A program made the position numbers and the translations under genes. From positions 1 through 64,000 of the forward strand of contig JAEWAF010000043.1 of assembly GCA_023391815.1 (NCBI GenBank): 64,000 nucleotides of DNA, given 5' to 3'. This DNA is from Pseudomonadota bacterium (GTDB taxonomy: Bacteria; Pseudomonadota; Gammaproteobacteria; Steroidobacterales; Steroidobacteraceae). The notes under the pieces were generated by a model that worked only from the letters and a program-made list of their open reading frames with translations, was not told where the DNA came from and made no database searches. How positions within the stretch are numbered: the first letter of the stretch is position 1; the number at the start of each line of letters is the position of its first letter. This document shows positions 52,678 to 59,862 of this stretch, piece by piece.

Positions 52678-53784
52678 ATGAAATTGATCGCTGCTCGAAC
52701 AACGACGTTGCTGGCTTTAGCCGGTGCGCTGATCTTGCCTGCCTTGGCCTGCGGCGCCGAGACCTCGCCTAACGAAGCCTTCCGCGAAATTCGGCGAGTG
52801 ACCAAGAAACAAGGCATCGAGGAGCAAGGGTTCGTGACCGTCGGCGGCGTGCCTCAGTGGATCTCCATTCGAGCGCGAGACCGCGACGCGCCCCTCCTGC
52901 TCGTGGTTCACGGCGGTCCCGGATTCACATTGTCCCCGGTGAGCGATTACTACATGAGGGACTGGGAAGAATTCTTCACGGTCGTGCAATGGGATCAGCG
53001 CGGCGCGGGCAAAAGTTATCGAGCCGAAGATCGTGAAAAACTTGCGCCGACCCTGACCATCGACCGCCTGGTGCTCGATACACAAGAGCTGATCGAGCAC
53101 CTGCGCAAGCGATTCAAGCGCGACCGCGTCGTATTGCTGGCGCATTCTTTCGGCAGCCTCCTCGGGGTGAAGCTCGCGCAGCGGCGCCCAGACATGCTTT
53201 ATGCCTACGTGGGCATGGGCCAGTTCGTCGATTTCCAGCGCAGCGAAACGCTTGGGTACGAGGCAACCCTGGCCGATGCGCGCGCGGACAAGAATGAGGA
53301 AGCGCTCGCGCAGTTGAAATCGATTGCGCCGTTCCCGGATCCCGCTCATCCGGAGCGCAATCTAAAGAATCTCGGGATCGAGCGTCGCTGGCTGGCCCAC
53401 TACGGCGGCTATTTTCATGATGGCGGCGAAGGACATCACCAGGCCGTGGCTCGGCTGAGTCCGACCCATAGCGCGGCCGATCTCGACACGCGGCAGGAAG
53501 CTCACAACTTCATCGTCGAAGTCATGTGGAAAGAGCTCGCCGACGTGAGCCTGAGCGATGACGTTCATTTCGAGGTGCCGATGATCTTCACGCAGGGGCG
53601 CTACGACCGCGGTACTTCGTCCGCACTGGTGCAGGAATGGTATGCAGCAATCGACGCGCCGCTCAAGAAACTCATCTGGTTCGATGAGTCCGCCCATATG
53701 GTGTACGAGGAGGAACCCGGCAAACTGCTCGTGACACTCGTCAACGAAGTGCTGCCACTCACCCGCCCTCGTCGCTCGCCTTGA
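52678..53784 (+). CDS. Secreted alpha/beta hydrolase, proline iminopeptidase-like
   Basis: A 368-residue protein with a signal peptide (ALAGALILPALACGAE; the Cys in ALAC might be a lipidation site). The S33-type core has LVVHGGPGFTLSP (the HGGPG oxyanion motif), QWDQRGAGKS, the nucleophile in LLAHSFGSLLG, Asp in FTQGRYDRGT and His in DESAHMVY. HGGPG plus DQRGAG is typical of prolyl aminopeptidases. The start at 52678 has a GGA-containing region upstream; it is separated from the tRNA repeat region by about 95 bases. Confidence 0.87.
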   Translation: MKLIAARTTTLLALAGALILPALACGAETSPNEAFREIRRVTKKQGIEEQGFVTVGGVPQWISIRARDRDAPLLLVVHGGPGFTLSPVSDYYMRDWEEFFTVVQWDQRGAGKSYRAEDREKLAPTLTIDRLVLDTQELIEHLRKRFKRDRVVLLAHSFGSLLGVKLAQRRPDMLYAYVGMGQFVDFQRSETLGYEATLADARADKNEEALAQLKSIAPFPDPAHPERNLKNLGIERRWLAHYGGYFHDGGEGHHQAVARLSPTHSAADLDTRQEAHNFIVEVMWKELADVSLSDDVHFEVPMIFTQGRYDRGTSSALVQEWYAAIDAPLKKLIWFDESAHMVYEEEPGKLLVTLVNEVLPLTRPRRSP

Positions 53785-53789
53785 ATCGC

Positions 53790-54449
53790 TTACGGCAGCA
53801 CGATCGAGAGAAAGTCATCGGGCGCCTCGCGGATGATGCTGTGGCCGGTCGGCAGCGACCTCACTTGCCAGGCCGGGTCGTTCCTCAGTCTCTCGTAGGT
53901 GGACGTGAACGGGGTCTCGCTCCATCCGCTCGCATAGAGAAAGACTTTCTCGGGAACTTCTTGCCACCGGCCGGTGAGACGAATGCTCTGGCGAAAAGTC
54001 GCCATAGGGTGAGCGACACAGCGGGTGTCGCGGTTCTCGGGCGGTTCAACACCCAGGCCATCTGCACTCGGACGCTCGATAGCAAATCGCCTGTAATAGT
54101 CACCGGCGAGATCCCACCATGAATCGCCGTCGTCCGGCACGAATGCATCGACGTACACCAGCTTCGCAATGCGTTCGGGCATTCGCTCGGCGACGCCGGT
54201 GATCACCATTCCCGCGTAACTATGGCCGCAAAGAACGACTTGAGTGAGCTGCTCGTACAGGAGCACATTGGCGATATCCTCGATGTGGGTATCCAGATTG
54301 ACCCCGCTGTGACCCAGATGCACCCGCTCACCCAAACCCGTCAGCGAGGGGGTCCACGCTTCGTGACCGCGTGAGCGGATTTCCCTGGCGATCGCAGTAA
54401 ACGTCCAGCCTCCGCGCCATCCACCTGGCACGAGTACGATGTCTGTCAT
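53790..54449 (-). CDS. Alpha/beta hydrolase (EstC/salicylate-esterase-like)
   Basis: A 219-residue cytoplasmic hydrolase. TDIVLVPGGWRGGWTF is the N-terminal oxyanion region, GLGERVHLG follows, and the nucleophile lies in VVLCGHSYAGMVITG. His is in LPTGHSIIREAP. This pattern fits small plant-type methylesterase/hydroxynitrile-lyase relatives often annotated EstC. It is convergent with the previous hydrolase, six bases apart. Confidence 0.83.
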   Translation of the reverse strand: MTDIVLVPGGWRGGWTFTAIAREIRSRGHEAWTPSLTGLGERVHLGHSGVNLDTHIEDIANVLLYEQLTQVVLCGHSYAGMVITGVAERMPERIAKLVYVDAFVPDDGDSWWDLAGDYYRRFAIERPSADGLGVEPPENRDTRCVAHPMATFRQSIRLTGRWQEVPEKVFLYASGWSETPFTSTYERLRNDPAWQVRSLPTGHSIIREAPDDFLSIVLP

Positions 54450-54741
54450 CGACTATCTCCGATTTTTCGCGCTCAGCGCCCGTGGAGAACAGCTGCGTCG
54501 GAACGTGTGAGCTAGCAAGCAACGCGTGCGTTTGCGGCGATAAATTAATACGGTCGCACGTATTTGATGTCAACATCGAGTGACGGCGATATTGACACCA
54601 CGCCTGGCCGATTTCATGACCGATGCTCCACTCGTGAGCAGACACTGTTCGCCCCACCAAGGAATCATCCCTGCGTTGCTGTTAGCACCGGCACGCTCCG
54701 TCGCTTACGATCGCGGACTTGTTTCCCTCACGGAACGTGCC

Positions 54742-55236
54742 ATGCCTGTGGAATTGCGCATTTTCAAAGCCAACCTGGATGACGATACCCACGCCCTGTG
54801 GACACTGGAGCTGCTGGATGCATACGCTCGGGACAGCATGGGCGCTGGCGAGCCTCTTTCGGAATTCGCGCGTCAGCACGTCATTGCCGGCCTGAAGGCG
54901 CAACCAGGCACGGTCATATTGATCGCCGCACACGCACAGGCCAACGTCGGCCTCGCCATCTGTTTTCGCGGCTTCTCGACCTTTGCCGCCCGACCGTTGC
55001 TGAACATCTCCGATTTCTACGTCGATCCCGTCGCGAGAGGTGGCGGAATCGGGCGCGCGCTCATGAATGCGATCGAACGCGAAGCTCGTGAGCTCGGCTG
55101 CTGCAAGCTCACGCTCGAGGTCCAAGAGAACAATCACCGGGCACGTGCTCTGTATGCGGCCGCCGGATTCAGTCAGGCTGTGCACGTGGCCGAAGCTGGA
55201 GGCGCGCTGTTTCTCAGCAAGTCACTGCTGCCCTGA
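54742..55236 (+). CDS. GNAT-family N-acetyltransferase
   Basis: A 164-residue GNAT enzyme. The acetyl-CoA loop is seen as DPVARGGGIGRALMNAIE (RGGGIGRAL is a Q/RxxGxG/A variant), followed by CCKLTLEVQENNHRARALYAAAGF, the standard motif B region. The substrate is unknown. The frame is open from 54580, but the ATG at 54742 starts at the conserved domain. The 292 bases upstream, to the divergent hydrolase start, hold no clear gene. Confidence 0.88.
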   Translation: MPVELRIFKANLDDDTHALWTLELLDAYARDSMGAGEPLSEFARQHVIAGLKAQPGTVILIAAHAQANVGLAICFRGFSTFAARPLLNISDFYVDPVARGGGIGRALMNAIEREARELGCCKLTLEVQENNHRARALYAAAGFSQAVHVAEAGGALFLSKSLLP

Positions 55237-55263
55237 TCCGACATCTCTGATGATGTACGTGAT

Positions 55264-55288
55264 GGGAGCGGCGACATCCGCCGCTCCC
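55264..55288. terminator. Perfect hairpin between the GNAT and receptor genes
   Basis: GGGAGCGGCG and its complement, a 10-base perfect stem with a 5-base loop, lie between two convergent stop codons. Probable bidirectional terminator without a T-run. Confidence 0.6.
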
Positions 55289-55327
55289 GAGTCAAGCACG
55301 TGTTATTTCATCTTGAGTATCGCGCGC

Positions 55328-57910
55328 TCAGAGATTGATCTGCACCCCCAAACGGAACAAGCGGCCGAACATCTCATCCTCGACCATCCGGTCGCGCCGG
55401 CCCATGAAGCGCCGGTCGTGCTCGTTGGTCAGGTTCTGCGCTTCGAAGAAGGTCGAGAACTGCTTGCTGAAGTCGTAGCCGACACGCGCGTCCACCTGGC
55501 CGTGAGCGTCCGTATAGGCATCGAGCGCCGCGCTCTCGCCCACCAGATCGAGATACTTGCTTCGGTAGGCATACGCCACGCGCCCGCTGAACCCATGCTT
55601 CTCATAATAAACTTGGGCGCTCGCCACCAGATCTGACTGTAGATACATCGGCATTTCGTCGCTTCGGCCGGGCACCTTCGTCTTGCCATCGATGTAGGTG
55701 ACATTGCCGCCCACGCCGAAGCCATCGAAAGGCGCAGGCAGGAAGGTCAATTGCATGGCGGCATTGAGCTCGGCACCGTTGACCGTAGCCTCATCCGCGT
55801 TGCGCGGCTGAGTCACGACTGCATCGGTCAGCTCCAAGCCGCCGAAGGCGCCGCTGCGGGTTCCCACGGCGTCGTAGATCGGGTCGGAGATCTCTTTGCG
55901 AAACAGGCCCAGCCCGACGATGCCCTGGTTGCCGAAGTAATATTCGAACGACAGATCGTAGTTCACCGAGCGCAACGGCTTGAGCTCCGGATTGCCGAGC
56001 GCTACTTCGTTGGCTCCCACGTCGACGGCGACGCTGGGCGCGAGCTTCACGTAGTCAGGACGACCGATCGCGGTAGTAACCGCGGCACGCGCCAGGAAGT
56101 TGGCGCTGAAATCGTAACGCACGTTCAGTCCGGGAAACACGTCCGAATACTCGCGGCTGCCGAACGAATCGAATGGATCGTTCACCGTGGAAGTGGACGT
56201 GATGGTCTTTGCCGCGTAGTCACCCTTGGTCTGCTCATAACGCACGCCGGGAATGACGGTGAGATTGTCGCGCTTGAACGTCAGCATCACGTAGCCGGCC
56301 GCGATCTTCTCGTTGGCCTCATAGTCCTGGCCCAGCGATTCGGCGATCGAGCCCTCGTCATCGACCTCGAAGTCGTCGCGGTTGGAGTCGAAGAATCCAC
56401 GCGCCCGGCCGAAGTCGACCAGCGGACCGAAGGCGTAGCGGCCGTCGTACGTCGAATCGCGCCAGGACGAAGTGGCGTCGGCGAGTGAGAAGCTCGAGCC
56501 GGCATACTCGTAGCTGATGCCGTCGCGGTTGTTGGACTTGTCACGGTCCAGATACTTCGCGCCGAACTTCAGCGCGCTGCGGTCGCCCCAGCTGAGCGGC
56601 AGCTCATAGTCGACGCGCACCTGGTCGAGCACTTCCAACGCATTCGCGCTGCGATCGTTATAGGTGATGCCCGAGCGATACTGCGCCGGATCGAAGGCAC
56701 TGTCGCTCGGGTCGATGGTGAACAGCTCGTCGCTCAAATCGTACGTCGCCGAGACGGCGCTGCTACCGGTGCGGAACCGCCATTCGTCGCGAATCGGATC
56801 GTGCTTCTTGGCGCGGGCATGAGTCATCTCCAGCGACACCGTGCCGGTTCCGACCAGCGTGTGGCCGCCGGCGGAGTAAGTCCAAGTAGAATCGGTTTCC
56901 GTCCGCTTGCGAACGTAGCGCTCGGCGCGCGTGCGCAGAATATCGCCAGTCGTATCGGTCTGATTGGCATACGCGGACGCCGACGTCGGGAAGGCGATCC
57001 GGAAACGGTTGCGCGTCTCCTCGTCCTGATACTGAGCGTACATCGCGCGCAGGAACAACTGAGTGTCATCGCTCGGTCGCCAATCGAAATTGATCACGCC
57101 GCCGGTGCGCGAGCGCTCGATCGGATCGTACTTGCGGATGTCGAGCTGGACGGGCACTTCGCGTCCGCCCACGCGTTGCCAAGGCTGATCGCCGGTCAGC
57201 AAGTTGTCGGAATTGATCGGCCGCATCGAGTAGTTGCCGGACACGACGATGCCGAACTGATCGTTGGCGCCGAACACGGTGCCCAAGGTCAAATCCCCTT
57301 CGTACGGAACCCCTTCGCCCAGCTCATAGCGACCCGCCACGAGACGACTGGTGGCGAACGGACGATCCTTGTCGAAGGCCGACAATGTGTCGATGTCGAC
57401 CTGGCCTGCGATGGCGTTCGCATCCAGATCCGCGGTGAGCGTCTTGATGACGCGCACGGAGCCGATCAGCGACGACGGAATATCGTCGAGCTTGACCTGG
57501 CGAGACTCCGGTTCCGGCGCGGTCGATGTTTGATTGTTGATCGTGACGTTGGCGAGATTGGGCTCGAGCCCGCGGATCACGATATAGCGCCCCTCGCCCT
57601 TGTCGGTGGCGGTCGAGATGCCGGACAGGCGACTCACGGCTTCGGCGACGTTCTGGTCCGGCAGTTTGCCAACGTCATTGGCATACAGCGCCTCGACGGT
57701 GTTGTCGGCGTTCTTTTTGGCTTCCAGCGCCGCGCGTTCGGCGGCGCGCTGACCGGTCACCACGATCTCTTCCAGTCCCGTACCGCGTGTCTCGGTGGAC
57801 TCCGGCTCGGCGGCCTGCTGCGCACTGACGGACACAGCCGATACGGACAATGCAGCTCCCGCTGCGAGCATCTGAGCGCGCAACGCGAGCCGGATCTTGC
57901 ACGATTTCAT
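55328..57910 (-). CDS. TonB-dependent receptor (large, no STN domain)
   Basis: A 860-residue outer-membrane receptor with a signal peptide (cleavage near SVSAQQAAE). Plug features are LEEIVVTGQRAAERAALEAK, then NVAEAVSRLSGISTATDKGE and RYIVIRGLEPNLANVTIN, a pattern of the TonB receptor group that often imports oligosaccharides or other organic ligands in Xanthomonadales-like genomes. The barrel ends FRLGVQINL. The ATG at 57910 has AGGGGGAAC upstream. An AT-rich inverted repeat 90 bases upstream is a candidate operator. No sigma/anti-sigma gene adjoins. Confidence 0.94.
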   Translation of the reverse strand: MKSCKIRLALRAQMLAAGAALSVSAVSVSAQQAAEPESTETRGTGLEEIVVTGQRAAERAALEAKKNADNTVEALYANDVGKLPDQNVAEAVSRLSGISTATDKGEGRYIVIRGLEPNLANVTINNQTSTAPEPESRQVKLDDIPSSLIGSVRVIKTLTADLDANAIAGQVDIDTLSAFDKDRPFATSRLVAGRYELGEGVPYEGDLTLGTVFGANDQFGIVVSGNYSMRPINSDNLLTGDQPWQRVGGREVPVQLDIRKYDPIERSRTGGVINFDWRPSDDTQLFLRAMYAQYQDEETRNRFRIAFPTSASAYANQTDTTGDILRTRAERYVRKRTETDSTWTYSAGGHTLVGTGTVSLEMTHARAKKHDPIRDEWRFRTGSSAVSATYDLSDELFTIDPSDSAFDPAQYRSGITYNDRSANALEVLDQVRVDYELPLSWGDRSALKFGAKYLDRDKSNNRDGISYEYAGSSFSLADATSSWRDSTYDGRYAFGPLVDFGRARGFFDSNRDDFEVDDEGSIAESLGQDYEANEKIAAGYVMLTFKRDNLTVIPGVRYEQTKGDYAAKTITSTSTVNDPFDSFGSREYSDVFPGLNVRYDFSANFLARAAVTTAIGRPDYVKLAPSVAVDVGANEVALGNPELKPLRSVNYDLSFEYYFGNQGIVGLGLFRKEISDPIYDAVGTRSGAFGGLELTDAVVTQPRNADEATVNGAELNAAMQLTFLPAPFDGFGVGGNVTYIDGKTKVPGRSDEMPMYLQSDLVASAQVYYEKHGFSGRVAYAYRSKYLDLVGESAALDAYTDAHGQVDARVGYDFSKQFSTFFEAQNLTNEHDRRFMGRRDRMVEDEMFGRLFRLGVQINL

Positions 57911-57996
57911 CTTGTTCCCCCTTTTTAGTCTTGCGGGCGCGGGCCTCACGACCCCATGAGCGGCAGCGCCTCTGGTCGGGAACAGTACGGCACAAA

Positions 57997-58023
57997 AATT
58001 CCATTTTCAAGAATTATGGAATT
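57997..58023. promoter_or_regulatory. Inverted repeat AATTCCAT-N11-ATGGAATT
   Basis: Perfect 8-base arms with an 11-base spacer in an AT-rich patch, 87-113 bases upstream of the receptor start at 57910. A likely operator for a dimeric regulator, in a region that should contain the promoter. Confidence 0.5.
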
Positions 58024-58113
58024 ATTTTTTTATCCACGTACAATAGCGCGTCCTCACGGCTGACAAATGCAACCGTGCATCGGGCCGTGCGCGGGACGGC
58101 ACGATTCGTGGCT

Positions 58114-58191
58114 ATAGGGTCGGCTGTGCGCCGGCTGGGCGTGTCTTGCGAGCGCGTTCGCCAGATTCAGGCCAACGCGCTACGCAAGTGA
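58114..58191 (+). pseudogene. Fragment of a sigma-70-family factor, region 4.2
   Basis: The frame ending at 58191 gives VRRLGVSCERVRQIQANALRK and then a stop. LGVS.ERVRQI.ANALRK is the region 4.2 recognition helix of primary or heat-shock sigma factors (RpoD: RERIRQIEAKALRKL). No other sigma sequence precedes it: upstream residues in frame are unrelated. It is probably a relic of a deleted or rearranged gene. At about 25 residues it is too short to act as a sigma factor. Confidence 0.6.
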
Positions 58192-58213
58192 GTGGATGGA
58201 TTGCAGGCGCCGA

Positions 58214-58822
58214 CTAATCGCTCAGACCTTCGGCTTTCCGGGCCGATTGAATCGAGGGGCGCGCGCGAACGCGTTCATACAACGCCATGACTTTGGGGAA
58301 TTGGCTCAAATCGACGCCGAGCTTCTCGCGCCAGCTCAAAATGACGTAGAGGTACGCATCGGCGACGGAGAAGACCTCTCCCATCAGGAACGGCTGGTCC
58401 CCGAGCTTGTTTTCGATGTAAGCGGTACGGCGTGCGATGTTGTCGCGGGCGATCTGCTTCATCGCCTCGGGCGCCGACGGGTTGAACAGCGTCGAGAAGT
58501 TTTTATGCAGTTCGCCGTTCAAGTAACCCAGCCATTCCTGCAGGCGAAAGCGCGCTCGCGTGCCCGGAGGCGGAGCGAGATTGGCGCTCGGATTCAGATC
58601 GGCGATGAACGGGAGCACGGCTATGTTCTCGGTGAGCACCTCGCCGTCGTCCAGCTCCAGCGCGGGAACGTATCCCTTGGGATTCACAGCGGCATAGTCC
58701 CGCCCGTCCGGCAGCTTTCGGCTCTTGCGATCGACCGCGACAGGCTCGAACTTTGCGCCGACCTCAATCAATGAAATCAGGGAAGCCAACGAGCACGCAC
58801 CTTGCAAATAGTAGAGCTTCAT
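58214..58822 (-). CDS. Beta-class glutathione S-transferase
   Basis: A 202-residue GST. MKLYYLQGACSLASLISLIE is the beta-class thioredoxin domain start, with the catalytic Cys10. Then NPKGYVPALELDDGEVLTEN (cis-Pro and glutathione-binding Glu/Asn) and the C-terminal helical domain with FLMGEVFSVADAYLYVILSW (the folding Asp). Length matches E. coli GstA (201). The ATG at 58822 is natural. Substrate unknown. Confidence 0.94.
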   Translation of the reverse strand: MKLYYLQGACSLASLISLIEVGAKFEPVAVDRKSRKLPDGRDYAAVNPKGYVPALELDDGEVLTENIAVLPFIADLNPSANLAPPPGTRARFRLQEWLGYLNGELHKNFSTLFNPSAPEAMKQIARDNIARRTAYIENKLGDQPFLMGEVFSVADAYLYVILSWREKLGVDLSQFPKVMALYERVRARPSIQSARKAEGLSD

Positions 58823-59003
58823 ATCTGGACCTTTGAGCTGTCGGAACGCGCACCGAGGGGCGGCGTCGATTCACCGTGAACACCTTCCGCGAGTCTATTT
58901 GGCGCAGTTCGTAGAGCCAAGGGGCCGCGTTCCGCTGTTCGCAGGAACGCCGCCTCCCCTGGATTCTCCGACAGCTTGCGACTTGCGGAATGCCCGGTCG
59001 CTC

Positions 59004-59546
59004 TCAAGCGCCGGGCCGCAGGCGAGCAACCAAAGCCCGCAGTTCCGCCGGCGGCTTCTGCTCGATGCGACGATATTCACTACCGTCGAGCGTTCTTTGA
59101 ACCAGGCGCCAGCCGATCAGCGCCCGACGCAACAGTGCGTGATCGCCGAACACGTGCCAGCCCTTGATCAGCTCGCTGATCTGTTTCTCGGTGAACGTCT
59201 GGCGGCTCGCAAGGCGCGACCACAACACCCACAGACAAAGATCCTGCAGCGCTGCGGCCGTGGGCCAGCGCAGCAGCCGACCTTGTTGGTCGAATAAACG
59301 CACCGCTCGTTCGATGAGCGCGTAATCGACCGGCGCGGCAGCCGGTTGGGGTGGCGTCTGCAAACGTTGCTGGGCTTCCAGCACTCCTTTGCAGTGCTGG
59401 TAGTTTCTGAAGCCCGCCGACCGGCACAGCAGATTGAGCATCTCGACGTGACTCGGCGGCGCGGGCAGCTTTCCCAACTGGTCACGGACGGATTTGGCGA
59501 ACCCCGACAGATCGGGAATGTGTAACGACAGGGCGACTCTGGACAT
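59004..59546 (-). CDS. DUF2087-containing protein
   Basis: A 180-residue protein. The C-terminal 90 residues fit DUF2087: GRLLRWPTAAALQDLCLWVL, then QTFTEKQISELIKGWHVFGD, HALLRRALIGWRLVQRTLDG and SEYRRIEQKP. This is a winged-helix-like domain often attached to ArsR-type regulators, but here the N-terminal half (SLHIPDLSGFAKSVRDQLGK; LLCRSAGFRNYQHCKGVLE) resembles the short glyoxalase-superfamily-like accessory region and carries no recognisable DNA-binding domain. Function unknown. Confidence 0.75.
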   Translation of the reverse strand: MSRVALSLHIPDLSGFAKSVRDQLGKLPAPPSHVEMLNLLCRSAGFRNYQHCKGVLEAQQRLQTPPQPAAAPVDYALIERAVRLFDQQGRLLRWPTAAALQDLCLWVLWSRLASRQTFTEKQISELIKGWHVFGDHALLRRALIGWRLVQRTLDGSEYRRIEQKPPAELRALVARLRPGA

Positions 59547-59862
59547 GACTCATCCTCTTCGCGCCGTTCTCTCAGAAACGTCGATGGTCGCCGGCTTTCG
59601 ACAACGGCACGGGACAAGTGCGTGTCTGACGGAAATCGGGCAGGTTTAGCTCCCCTGGATGGGGCGGCGACGCCTCGGTGAACTGCAGACCGTGCCGGCA
59701 TGATAACGGCATCGCCGCCCGAACGCGACAGCCTCGATGCGGGTTAGTCGTGATGAACCATCACAAGTCGTATCGCGGGCACCTCGGCTGAGCGATCCCA
59801 CGGAGTGACCCGCCTCGGTGCGGTTAAAGTAGTTTGTCGTCGCTTCTTGTCTCGAGGTGACT
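59547..59862. other. Intergenic region without a recognised gene
   Basis: 316 bases between the DUF2087 gene and the divergent P-type ATPase gene. I see no convincing reading frame or RNA gene. A short dyad GTGAT-gaacc-ATCAC at 59750-59764 is the only symmetry and may be chance. Both promoters should lie here. Confidence 0.6.

Noticed and set aside
57850..58191. A 113-codon frame upstream of the GST gene as a full gene
   Set aside because: Only its last 25 residues (sigma region 4.2) resemble anything; the rest overlaps the receptor leader and promoter region.
59750..59764. GTGAT-gaacc-ATCAC dyad as an operator
   Set aside because: Five-base arms are expected by chance in 64 kb, and no promoter or matching regulator is close.
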